64,000 bases of DNA from Ureibacillus sp. FSL W7-1570 (GTDB lineage Bacteria > Bacillota > Bacilli > Bacillales_A > Planococcaceae): the NCBI RefSeq assembly GCF_038593265.1, contig NZ_CP151979.1, forward strand, positions 3,216,776 through 3,280,775, read 5' to 3'. The position numbers and the translations under genes are program-made. Numbering within the stretch: position 1 is the first letter of the stretch; the number at the start of each line of letters is the position of its first letter. Below the pieces are notes generated by a model, which did no database searches, was not told where the DNA came from, and saw nothing but the letters and a program-made list of their open reading frames with translations. Positions 33,308-41,305 of this stretch are shown piece after piece.

Positions 33308-35484
33308 TGAGTACTGAGACAGGACTAAACTTTTCTGATAGGGAGAATTTTGCTGAAGTCGATGAAGTGAATGAAATCGATAGGCAGAAAATGCTGGAAG
33401 AAATTGCGAAACCTGAATATTACAACAACAGGGAACTCAGCTGGCTTGCATTCAATGAACGGGTGCTGGAAGAGGCGGAAGATGAATCAAATCCTTTATT
33501 GGAACGCTTGAAATTTCTGGCCATATTCAGCTCCAATTTAGACGAGTTTTTCATGGTTCGGGTGGCGGGACTTCAAGATCAGGTCCGTGCAGGATTCCAT
33601 AAACCGGAAAATAAAGCCGGCTTGACTCCAAAGGAACAATTGGAAAAGATTGCGGAAAAAACCCAAGCCCTTGTGCGAAGACAGATGGAAGTCTATAAAC
33701 ATCTTGTTTACGAATCGCTTCCAAAAGAAAAGATACACTTGGCGGATTTAAAATCATTATCCTTTGAACAGCACCACTATATTAATGATCTGTTTGAAGA
33801 AACGATTTTTCCGGTATTGACGCCGATTGCGGTCGATGCTTACCGCCCGTTTCCGACTTTGCAGGGAAAAACGCTGAATTTGCTTGTCATGTTGGAAGAT
33901 GTGAGGGCATCCAGCGAGTTTAATGAGAAAGTGGCGATTGTCCAGGTGCCGTCGGTATTGAACCGCTTTATTGAAGTCCCAACCGGAACGGACGAAAAAG
34001 TGTTTGTTTTATTGGAAGATGTGATCACTTCCCATGTGGATCGATTATTTTACGGCTATAGAGTGAAATCGGTACAGGCATTCCGATTGACAAGAAATGC
34101 CGATTTGACGATTCATGAAGAAGGTGCACAAGATTTGCTCGTTGAAATTGAAAAGGAATTGAAAAAGCGCAAATGGGGATCTGGAAGCAGACTGGAAGTG
34201 CGGGAAGGCGAAATGGACGATGACGTATTGGAATATTTATTAGACGAATTTGAACTGAGCGAATCCGATGTATTTAAAATTGACGGTCCCCTTGATTTGA
34301 CCTTTTTATTTAGTTTTGTGAAAGAGTTGTCAAAGGGAAGGGAACATTTATTGTATGAAAGCTTTATTCCTCAGCGGCCGCTGGATTTGGAGTCGGATGA
34401 GGATATCTTTGAGAAGGCCCTCGAAAAAGACCTTTTCTTCCATCATCCATATGAGTCCTTTGAGCCGATTGTGGAATTCATTACGGAAGCGGCAAATGAT
34501 CCATCGGTTTTAGCGATCAAGCAAACTTTGTATCGGGTAAGCGGCAATTCACCGATCATCCAGGCATTGAAACAGGCGGCTGAAAATGGCAAGCAGGTGA
34601 CCGTCTTAGTGGAGTTGAAGGCGCGGTTTGATGAAGAAAACAACGTGCACTGGGCGAAAGAGTTGGAACAGTCCGGCTGCCTTGTCATTTATGGAATGCA
34701 TAATTTAAAAACCCATTCGAAAATCACCCTTGTCGTTCGGCGGAAGAATGGAAAAATTGAGCGCTTTGTCCATTTGGGAACGGGCAATTATAACGATGCG
34801 ACGGCAAAAATCTATACGGATATGGGCATTATTACAACAAATAAAGAATTTGGCACCGATGCGACGAACTTTTTCAATTATTTGAGCGGCTATACGGAGA
34901 AGCCGAAATTCCACCATATTGTTGTTTCCCCTTATGATATTCGGGATAAGTTTATTGAATTGATTGATGAAGAAATCGAATACCATAAGAAATACGGTAA
35001 CGGTTTAATCCGCGCCAAAATGAATGCACTGACAGATAAAGATTTAATTATGAAACTGTATGAAGCTTCCATCAATGGAGTCAAAATCGAGTTGCTTATA
35101 CGCGGAATTTGCTGTTTGCGGCCGGGCATTCCAGGTATTAGTGAAAACATCACCGTTACAAGCATCGTCGGACGTTTCTTGGAACATTCCCGCATCTACT
35201 GGTTCCATCATAACGGAGAAAATAAAATCTTCTTATCTTCAGCGGATATGATGACCCGGAACATGGTACGACGGGTGGAAATATTGTTCCCGATTTATTC
35301 GGAAGAAATCAAAAAACGGGTGATGCATATTTTATCCACCCAACTTGCGGATAATGTGAAAGCGCGCATCCAGGACCACAGAGGGAAATACCATTATAAG
35401 GAACGCAAGGAAGGAGAACCAATCATCAACAGCCAGGAGCAATTTATTTTGGAAGCGATGAGAACCGTTGTAGTGGAAGAATGA
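33307..35484 (+). CDS. ppk: Polyphosphate kinase 1
   Basis: Ppk1 builds polyphosphate from ATP. The 725-residue protein has the N-terminal domain (YYNNRELSWLAFNERVLEEA, IFSSNLDEFFMVRVAGLQDQ), the head domain and the two phospholipase D-like C-terminal domains. The autophosphorylated histidine is His470 in NLKTHSKITLVVRR, and the partner segments RFVHLGTGNYNDATAKIYTD and FLEHSRIYWFHHNGE are present. B. subtilis lacks this gene, so it is an addition to the shared gene order. The ATG at 33307 overlaps the stop of ppx (TGATG). Confidence 0.95.
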   Translation: MSTETGLNFSDRENFAEVDEVNEIDRQKMLEEIAKPEYYNNRELSWLAFNERVLEEAEDESNPLLERLKFLAIFSSNLDEFFMVRVAGLQDQVRAGFHKPENKAGLTPKEQLEKIAEKTQALVRRQMEVYKHLVYESLPKEKIHLADLKSLSFEQHHYINDLFEETIFPVLTPIAVDAYRPFPTLQGKTLNLLVMLEDVRASSEFNEKVAIVQVPSVLNRFIEVPTGTDEKVFVLLEDVITSHVDRLFYGYRVKSVQAFRLTRNADLTIHEEGAQDLLVEIEKELKKRKWGSGSRLEVREGEMDDDVLEYLLDEFELSESDVFKIDGPLDLTFLFSFVKELSKGREHLLYESFIPQRPLDLESDEDIFEKALEKDLFFHHPYESFEPIVEFITEAANDPSVLAIKQTLYRVSGNSPIIQALKQAAENGKQVTVLVELKARFDEENNVHWAKELEQSGCLVIYGMHNLKTHSKITLVVRRKNGKIERFVHLGTGNYNDATAKIYTDMGIITTNKEFGTDATNFFNYLSGYTEKPKFHHIVVSPYDIRDKFIELIDEEIEYHKKYGNGLIRAKMNALTDKDLIMKLYEASINGVKIELLIRGICCLRPGIPGISENITVTSIVGRFLEHSRIYWFHHNGENKIFLSSADMMTRNMVRRVEILFPIYSEEIKKRVMHILSTQLADNVKARIQDHRGKYHYKERKEGEPIINSQEQFILEAMRTVVVEE

Positions 35485-35506
35485 CATTAAATTTTAAAGA
35501 TCAATC

Positions 35507-35576
35507 CACTCCCTTCAGGGTACGGAATAAAAAGATTGAAACGGCACATACTTTTTGTAACTCTAGGAAGGGAGTG
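35507..35576 (+). promoter_or_regulatory. Inverted repeat that can mask the next ribosome binding site
   Basis: CACTCCCTTC (35507-35516) is the exact complement of GAAGGGAGTG (35567-35576), which contains the ribosome binding site AGGAAGGGAG of the small membrane protein gene at 35584. If both arms are on the transcript, the site is paired. The 50-base loop is AT-rich. The regulatory role is inferred. Confidence 0.4.
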
Positions 35577-35583
35577 TTTGCGG

Positions 35584-35826
35584 ATGAACAGTGTTTGGAC
35601 AGTTTTAACCATTATCGTGAGCATCATTTTAATTGGAGTATCGTATGTGACGACTGTCGGTGTCATGAAGAAAACGGATGAGCGGGCTTCCACGACAGAC
35701 GTGCCAATCAGCAGGATGGTTCGCGATCATCCCATCTTGATGAATCCAATCATTCTAATGTATGTGGTGTTTCTTACGTTTTTAGGAATTTTGATCTTTT
35801 ACTTATGGGCAAAATACGGTTATTAA
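35584..35826 (+). CDS. Small two-helix membrane protein, function unknown
   Basis: An 80-residue protein with two membrane helices (SVWTVLTIIVSIILIGVSYV and IILMYVVFLTFLGILIFYLW) joined by a charged loop KKTDERASTTDVPISRMVRDHP. AGGAAGGGAG lies upstream at 9-10 bases. It sits between ppk and darB. I do not recognise the family. A longer reading from 35536 is possible but lacks a ribosome binding site. Confidence 0.7.
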   Translation: MNSVWTVLTIIVSIILIGVSYVTTVGVMKKTDERASTTDVPISRMVRDHPILMNPIILMYVVFLTFLGILIFYLWAKYGY

Positions 35827-35839
35827 ATAATTTAATTTC

Positions 35840-35940
35840 AACCTTCAACCCGAAATTCATGTGCCATTGTCATGGTCAAAAATCTGTCAAATATGATATG
35901 ATATTGGTAAGTGCGGTCCTCATGGAAGGGGTTGAAGGTT
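35840..35940 (+). promoter_or_regulatory. Inverted repeat that can mask the darB start
   Basis: AACCTTCAACCC (35840-35851) is the exact complement of GGGTTGAAGGTT (35929-35940), which covers part of the ribosome binding site GGAAGGGG and abuts the TTG start of darB. A weak promoter (TGGTCA, 18 bp, TATGAT at 35897-35902) lies in the loop, so only read-through transcripts from upstream would carry both arms. Confidence 0.4.
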
Positions 35941-36384
35941 TTGATTTCAACAAAGACACGGGCTTTTTTAGAAACGCCAATCAGTGATTTCATCATCCCG
36001 GCGGAAAAAGTGGCCCACGTATTGGTCGGAAACAGCGCCGAGCATGCGCTATTGGTTCTGACAAAGACAGGATATTCGCAAGTACCGGTACTGGATACAA
36101 ACTTTAAGATTCATGGATTGGTAAGTTCCAAAATGATTACAGAATCCATACTTGGGCTGGAACGCATCGAATATGAGAAGTTGGCCCATATCAAAGTGGA
36201 TGATTGCATGGAGCGGAATGTGGCTTATTTGAGAATCGATGATACTTTTAAAAAAGCATTGGATCTGGTCATTAACCATCCATTTTTATGTGTTGTCGAT
36301 TATGATGGCACATTCGCCGGAATTTTAACACGAAGAGTGATTTTGAAGCAGCTGAAAAAATATATTTATCAAACATTAGATTAA
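35941..36384 (+). CDS. darB: CBS-domain c-di-AMP-binding protein DarB (YkuL)
   Basis: DarB is a small two-CBS-domain protein that binds cyclic di-AMP and, when free, activates Rel and pyruvate carboxylase in B. subtilis. The 147-residue protein aligns with YkuL along its length: IPAEKVAHVLVGNSAEHALLVLTKTGYSQVPVLD, IHGLVSSKMITESILGLERIEYEKLAHI and GILTRRVILKQLKKYI. The start is TTG at 35941, nine bases after GGAAGGGG, and gives MISTKTRAF, which matches the YkuL N-terminus. ccpC follows as in B. subtilis. Confidence 0.9.
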   Translation: MISTKTRAFLETPISDFIIPAEKVAHVLVGNSAEHALLVLTKTGYSQVPVLDTNFKIHGLVSSKMITESILGLERIEYEKLAHIKVDDCMERNVAYLRIDDTFKKALDLVINHPFLCVVDYDGTFAGILTRRVILKQLKKYIYQTLD

Positions 36385-36476
36385 CAGTTGAAAATCATCG
36401 GCAAAATCCATAAGGAAAGAGGATTTTGTCGATTTTTATTGAATTTTTATGTAGTGTATTTTTTTGGAGTGATTGG

Positions 36477-37361
36477 ATGACAACAACAGAAGCAGAAATT
36501 ATAAAAATATTGGCGGAAGAACGGAACATGCGCAAGGCTGCCGAGCGGCTGTTTATCACCCAGCCGGCCTTGTCCCAGCGGTTGCAGTCGATTGAAAAAT
36601 ATTGGGGGACGCAATTATTTATCCGCTCCCAAAAAGGTTTGACACCGACACCGGCAGGAGAATTGGTCATTCAGTATGCGATTGAAACATTGCAGAAGAA
36701 GGAAGAAGTGCTTGAAAAGATTCAGGCCCTTGATTCAAAAGTGCATGGTACATTAAAGATCGCTTGTGCATCGATTGTCGGAATCAACTGGCTGCCAAAA
36801 GTGCTGAAAGAATTTGTCACAACATATCCGGATGTAAAAATCTCTTTAATTACCGGTTGGAGTTCAGAAATTGTAAGAGCGATTTACGATGGGGAAGCCC
36901 AAGTGGGAATCGTCAGAGGACAATCCGAGTGGAAAGGGAAAAAAATGCACTTATTCCGGGACACGATGTATTTGGTCGATACAGAAATACAGAGATTGGA
37001 AGAAGTTTTAACGACGGAACGGCCTTTTATTCAATTCAAAAGCGATTCCAATTATTATCAGGAAATTCAAGTTTGGTGGCAGGAGCATTTCGCTTCCAGT
37101 CCAAAACGGCAAATTATTGTGGATCAAATTGAAACTTGCAAGCAGATGGCGCTCAATGGGATCGGTTACGCCATTTTACCTTCCATCACATTGAACGGAG
37201 GGGAAAATGTCAATAAAATCGCACTGACATCCGGCAATCATGATATCGGGTTGACACGGGACACTTGGCTGATTGGCTATGAATCTTCCTTCCAATTACG
37301 CCAAGTGGCGGCTTTTGTTGAAATCGTGAAAAAGCATGCCCATTCCGTCAATGAAACTTAA
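36477..37361 (+). CDS. ccpC: LysR-type citrate-responsive regulator CcpC
   Basis: CcpC represses citrate synthase and aconitase genes and responds to citrate. The 294-residue protein has the winged helix RNMRKAAERLFITQPALSQRLQSIEKYWG with FIRSQKGLTPTPAGE, then the effector domain (GTLKIACASIVGINWLPKVLKEF, ISLITGWSSEIVRAIYDGE, GIGYAILPSITL). These stretches match B. subtilis CcpC closely. The gene has its own terminator, into whose 3' side a group II intron is inserted. Confidence 0.88.
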   Translation: MTTTEAEIIKILAEERNMRKAAERLFITQPALSQRLQSIEKYWGTQLFIRSQKGLTPTPAGELVIQYAIETLQKKEEVLEKIQALDSKVHGTLKIACASIVGINWLPKVLKEFVTTYPDVKISLITGWSSEIVRAIYDGEAQVGIVRGQSEWKGKKMHLFRDTMYLVDTEIQRLEEVLTTERPFIQFKSDSNYYQEIQVWWQEHFASSPKRQIIVDQIETCKQMALNGIGYAILPSITLNGGENVNKIALTSGNHDIGLTRDTWLIGYESSFQLRQVAAFVEIVKKHAHSVNET

Positions 37362-37374
37362 AGCGCATATCGTA

Positions 37375-37416
37375 AGAGCAAATCGGCAAAACAACATTTT
37401 CCGATTTGCTCTTTTT
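37375..37416 (+). terminator. Terminator of ccpC, target site of the first intron
   Basis: Perfect 12-bp stem AGAGCAAATCGG / CCGATTTGCTCT followed by TTTTT. The intron begins at the next base. Confidence 0.92.
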
Positions 37417-39301
37417 GTGCGCCCGGCATGTACATGAACTATAGGGTGTAAGTCCCGAACCCCGAAGACAGAAGTAGAGGTTAGCTCAACGAAAGGGTGT
37501 CCGTGGTGACGCGGAATCTGAAGGAAGCTGGAGGCAAAACACCGGTCCGAGGAACACGAACCTCATATAAGGCTAGGTATGATTGAGTGAGTTTGCAAAA
37601 CAAAACAAAGCTCTTTCTGTCGAAGGTCATATCGAGTAGATGAGGCGGATAGATGGTGTGAAAGTGCATGTACTTACCCGGGGAGGTCTGGCGGATAGGT
37701 GAAGTACGCTTCATAACCTACTTAGTGATAAGTAGCTGAACCGTCAGAAGTCAGCAGAGGTCATAGTATTAGTTGGTCTAGAACAACTAAGAAGGACCGA
37801 ACAATTAAGAGAGAATAGCCCTTGGCATTCAGTGAGTCATGATGAAAACAGAAAACGTAGTACCTCACTTGAGGAAGGAAGCGGTGAATCCCGTGGGGGA
37901 CCTCTTGGAGGGTGGAGTGACCACTGGCATAAAGAGAACAGCTATTCACGGAAGGAGAATAACGATGCTTTTGAATCAAATCCTGTCACGGGAGAACATG
38001 CTTCAAGCACTAAAACGTGTAGAACAGAATAAAGGAAGCCACGGAGTAGATATGATGCCCGTACAAAACCTACGACAGCACATAGTCGAAAACTGGCTAT
38101 CTATTAAGGAGGCAATTCTCAAGGGAACTTATGAACCAATGCCAGTCCGCAGAGTCGAAATCCCGAAACCTGACGGCGGTGTTCGTTTACTAGGAATCCC
38201 TACCGTAACAGACCGTTTGATTCAACAAGCAATCGCCCAAGTACTTTCAAAAGTGTATGACCCTACATTCTCTGAAAACAGCTACGGATTTAGACCAAAC
38301 CGAAGTGCTCATGATGCGGTGAGGAAAGCGAAAGAATATATAAGAGATGGATATCGATGGGTTGTAGATATGGACTTGGAGAAATTCTTTGATAAGGTCA
38401 ACCATGACAGATTAATGGGTACACTCGCGAAGAGAATCCAAGATAAACCATTACTGAAATTGATTCGTAAGTATTTACAATCGGGAGTCATGATTAATGG
38501 TGTGGTGTCAAGCACATTAGAAGGAACTCCACAAGGAGGACCATTAAGTCCGCTACTATCTAACATTGTACTAGATGAACTAGATAAAGAATTGGAAAGA
38601 AGAGGACACAAATTCGTTCGATATGCGGATGACTGTAACATTTACGTGAAAAGTAAACGAGCAGGACTTCGCACAATGGCAAGCATTCAACGATTCATTG
38701 AAGGAAAACTACGACTGAAAGTAAATGAAAAGAAATCAGCGGTCGACCGTCCATGGAAACGTAAGTTTCTAGGATTTAGCTTTACCTATCATAAAGAGCC
38801 AAAGGTTCGTATCGCAAAAGAAAGCCTTAAACGAATGAAGAATAAAGTTCGTGAAATCACATCACGCAAGATGCCCTACCCGATGGAATACCGCATTCAG
38901 AAACTGAATCAATATCTAATGGGATGGTGTGGATATTTTGCGTTAGCAGACACCAAATCTATATTCCTTGAATTAGATAAATGGATTCGTAGAAGACTTC
39001 GAATGTGTCTATGGAAGAACTGGAAGAAACCGAAAACAAAGACACGCAACCTTATTCAGCTTGGCGTACCACAATGGCAAGCGTATGAATGGGGAAATAC
39101 TCGGAAGAGTTATTGGCGTATTTCAAATAGTCCAATATTACACAGAACCCTTGGTAACTCCTATTGGAGAAACCAAGGGTTGGAAAGTCTTGAAGCTCGT
39201 TATGAAAACTTGCGTCAATGATCTTAATTGAACCGCCGTATACGGAACCGTACGTACGGTGGTGTGAGAGGACGGGAGTTAATCGCTCCCTCCTACTCGA
39301 T
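37417..39301 (+). mobile_element. Group IIC intron, copy 1
   Basis: An 1885-base self-splicing retroelement. The 5' end GTGCGCCCGGCATG and the text TATAGGGTGTAAGTCCCGAAC closely match the class C introns known from Oceanobacillus and Bacillus. Domain V is the segment GAACCGCCGTATACGG...CCGTACGTACGGTGG (about 39229-39263) with the CGC catalytic triad of class C, and domain VI ends CCTACTCGAT. The intron carries one gene for a reverse transcriptase in domain IV. It sits directly behind the ccpC terminator hairpin, the usual class IIC target. Borders were set by comparing the two copies; both are 1885 bases long. Confidence 0.93.
37965..39221 (+). CDS. ltrA: Group II intron reverse transcriptase/maturase, copy 1
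   Basis: A 418-residue intron-encoded protein. The reverse transcriptase part spans about residues 20-290, with GYRWVVDMDLEKFFDKVNHDRL, TPQGGPLSPLLSNI and the catalytic FVRYADDCNIY (YADD). The maturase X domain follows (KMPYPMEYRIQKLNQYLMGWCGYFA). There is no HNH endonuclease domain, as usual for class C. The ATG at 37965 has GGAAGGAG ten bases upstream; the longer upstream frame overlaps structured intron RNA. It assists splicing and reverse-transcribes the intron at new sites. Confidence 0.93.
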   Translation: MLLNQILSRENMLQALKRVEQNKGSHGVDMMPVQNLRQHIVENWLSIKEAILKGTYEPMPVRRVEIPKPDGGVRLLGIPTVTDRLIQQAIAQVLSKVYDPTFSENSYGFRPNRSAHDAVRKAKEYIRDGYRWVVDMDLEKFFDKVNHDRLMGTLAKRIQDKPLLKLIRKYLQSGVMINGVVSSTLEGTPQGGPLSPLLSNIVLDELDKELERRGHKFVRYADDCNIYVKSKRAGLRTMASIQRFIEGKLRLKVNEKKSAVDRPWKRKFLGFSFTYHKEPKVRIAKESLKRMKNKVREITSRKMPYPMEYRIQKLNQYLMGWCGYFALADTKSIFLELDKWIRRRLRMCLWKNWKKPKTKTRNLIQLGVPQWQAYEWGNTRKSYWRISNSPILHRTLGNSYWRNQGLESLEARYENLRQ

Positions 39302-39380
39302 TATTTACCATTTCTTCCGGACGGCAAAAGGGAATCTCCCTTTTTATGTAGAATATGGAAAGATGAAGGAGTGATTCTAT

Positions 39381-40082
39381 TTGTGGTTTGATAATATCGT
39401 GGACTTGATTTTTTATCTGGTTGCATTGGGGATCATCGCCTTTCTTGCGATTAGGATTTATAGAAAACAGGAAGAAAAATTGAGCAAATGGAAAGTGATT
39501 GTAGTCATCATTGTCGGGGTATTTTCTTTTTCGATTCATTTTCCAATGTTCGAAAAGACGGTTGAATTGGCCATTTTACCGCTGGGTGTATGGATTTTGT
39601 ATTTCCTCTTAAGGAATAAGGGAAACAGTTGGAAAAATTATCGTCCATATGCACTTTTAGGCTTTGCCGGCAATTATATTTTCCTTGCCGCTTTTTTCAT
39701 ATCCATCTTCATCTATCATCTGATTTACGATGAAAATGAGTTGTCCCACTATATAAGCGACATTTCTGAAGCGGAAATCATACCAGTCCATCCCGATGGA
39801 GAAGGAAATCCGCAGTTAAGCGGGGATTTTATGGAAATCATATCGAAAATGAAACAGAAGGAATTCTTTTCTGTCGTTTCTTATGACGACATGGTGGATG
39901 ATTTCCAAAAGGAGAATGAACGCTTTCCATATTTATTGGCCAATAGCAAGCCAAGATGGGGAAGCGGTGCGGATGCCGTCATTTATATCGAAAAGGATGG
40001 GAAAGGCATTTTGGTAAATACGGAAAAGAGAAGCGTTTATTTCCGTTCCAATGAAAAAGTGTTGAAGGAGAAAGATTTATGA
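39381..40082 (+). CDS. Membrane protein of unknown function
   Basis: A 233-residue protein with about four membrane helices in the first 125 residues (NIVDLIFYLVALGIIAFLAIRIY, WKVIVVIIVGVFSFSIHF, TVELAILPLGVWILYFLL, YALLGFAGNYIFLAAFFISIFIYHLI) and a soluble C-terminal domain of about 100 residues. The start is TTG with GAAGGAG upstream. Its stop overlaps the ATG of the next gene, so the pair is an operon. No family is recognised. It follows the first intron directly. Confidence 0.7.
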   Translation: MWFDNIVDLIFYLVALGIIAFLAIRIYRKQEEKLSKWKVIVVIIVGVFSFSIHFPMFEKTVELAILPLGVWILYFLLRNKGNSWKNYRPYALLGFAGNYIFLAAFFISIFIYHLIYDENELSHYISDISEAEIIPVHPDGEGNPQLSGDFMEIISKMKQKEFFSVVSYDDMVDDFQKENERFPYLLANSKPRWGSGADAVIYIEKDGKGILVNTEKRSVYFRSNEKVLKEKDL

Positions 40083-40861
40083 GAAATAAGAAAATAATCC
40101 TGGGGGTTGTTGCTGTAATTTTGGTGGTGTTGGCAAACATCATTTATTTGGCGGCCAATCTTTTTCCGGATGAATTTTTATCGGAAGGGGAAGCGATAAA
40201 AAAATTGAATCAAGCAGAAAATGCAATCGAAGTAAAAACGGTTCAGGATGTTGTTTTTTTGGATAAAAAGCATGTATTTATGCCTTTTATTTCAGCAGAC
40301 AATGAATATGGCTTCAGCCTTTGGGAGTGGAAAAATGGAAAATGGCGCCTTTCTGAAAAAACGGTCAATAGCAGTATAAACATCGTCAAACTGGATGAAA
40401 ACGACCCTTCGACTTATTATTTTGTTTGGAACTTCCCGGAAGATGAACAAATCAAAAAAATAAATATCTACTTGATAAGGAATCGGTCTTACCGGGGGAA
40501 TGACGAGGATTTTTATTATGAACCCCGTTTGCAGATGGGGGCATCTTTTGACCGGGAAAAGTCTTATGGTGTAGTGCCCTTGAGTGGAGGAATGCTGAAG
40601 GTGTATAAAGAAATGAGCGGCATTTCGAAAGAAAACGGGGATATGTTCAGCAATATATTTTCAACAAACAATGAGTTGTATTTTTCATGGAACATGATTG
40701 ATCAAAAGGGTGAAGCTGCCTGGATTGAACAAAGAAACAGCTCTTACGGCGGTGATGCAAAAGTGATGAGTGAATCCATCTTTTTTGAAGATCAAAAGGA
40801 TATCGAATTTTTGGAATGGAAAGAGGATGAAGGCAAATGGCAAAATACGAACAAAAAATGA
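40079..40861 (+). CDS. Membrane-anchored extracytoplasmic protein, function unknown
   Basis: A 260-residue protein with one N-terminal helix (KIILGVVAVILVVLANIIYLAANLF) and no lipobox, so probably an anchored domain outside the membrane. The rest is rich in beta strands and aromatic residues (YGFSLWEWKNGKWRLSEKTVN, STYYFVWNFPEDEQIKK, ELYFSWNMIDQKGEAAWIEQR). It overlaps the upstream membrane gene by four bases and the downstream gene by 25 bases, forming a three-gene unit. No family recognised. Confidence 0.7.
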   Translation: MRNKKIILGVVAVILVVLANIIYLAANLFPDEFLSEGEAIKKLNQAENAIEVKTVQDVVFLDKKHVFMPFISADNEYGFSLWEWKNGKWRLSEKTVNSSINIVKLDENDPSTYYFVWNFPEDEQIKKINIYLIRNRSYRGNDEDFYYEPRLQMGASFDREKSYGVVPLSGGMLKVYKEMSGISKENGDMFSNIFSTNNELYFSWNMIDQKGEAAWIEQRNSSYGGDAKVMSESIFFEDQKDIEFLEWKEDEGKWQNTNKK

Positions 40862-41265
40862 GAGAAACGGACATGGACGTCAATGAATTCATCGAAGCCG
40901 TCGAAAGTCCAAAAAAACGTGAAGATGCCCATAAGCTATTAAAGATTTTTGAAGACACGACAGGATATAAAGGGAAGATGTGGGGGCCGAGCATAATCGG
41001 ATTCGGTTCTTACCATTACAAGTATGCAAGCGGACATGAAGGCGATGCGCCATTAGTAGGATTTTCTCCCAGAAAGTCAAAAATCAGTTTATATTTCACG
41101 CTGGATGAACAGGAAAGGGAGAAGTTGCTTGAAAATTTTGGGAAACATACAAAAGGGAAAGCATGTGTTTATATTAATAAATTGGAGGATATAGATATAG
41201 GGGTACTAAAGAAACTTATACTTCATTCCATTGAATATATTCAAAAAACTTATCCCCAAAGATAA
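40837..41265 (+). CDS. DUF1801 (YdhG-like) protein
   Basis: A 142-residue soluble protein of the DUF1801/YdhG group. The pattern DVNEFIEAVESPKKREDAHKLLKIFEDTTGYKGKMWGPSIIGFGSYHYKYASGHEG followed by GFSPRKSKISLYF is typical of the fold. Members are small enzymes or binding proteins without a settled role; one relative was linked to ferric or phosphate stress. The ATG follows GGATGAAGG. A strong terminator follows. Confidence 0.82.
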   Translation: MAKYEQKMRETDMDVNEFIEAVESPKKREDAHKLLKIFEDTTGYKGKMWGPSIIGFGSYHYKYASGHEGDAPLVGFSPRKSKISLYFTLDEQEREKLLENFGKHTKGKACVYINKLEDIDIGVLKKLILHSIEYIQKTYPQR

Positions 41266-41268
41266 AAA

Positions 41269-41300
41269 GGGCGGATGGAAAGCAAGCGTCCATCCGCCCA
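41269..41300. terminator. Terminator between DUF1801 gene and MFS gene
   Basis: Perfect 10-bp stem GGGCGGATGG / CCATCCGCCC; A-rich before and ATTTTATT after, so useful for both convergent genes. Confidence 0.9.
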
Positions 41301-41305
41301 CGATT

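Noticed and set aside
37839..37964. 42-codon N-terminal extension of the intron protein
   Set aside because: The good ribosome binding site and the family's usual start are at 37965; the upstream part is structured intron RNA.
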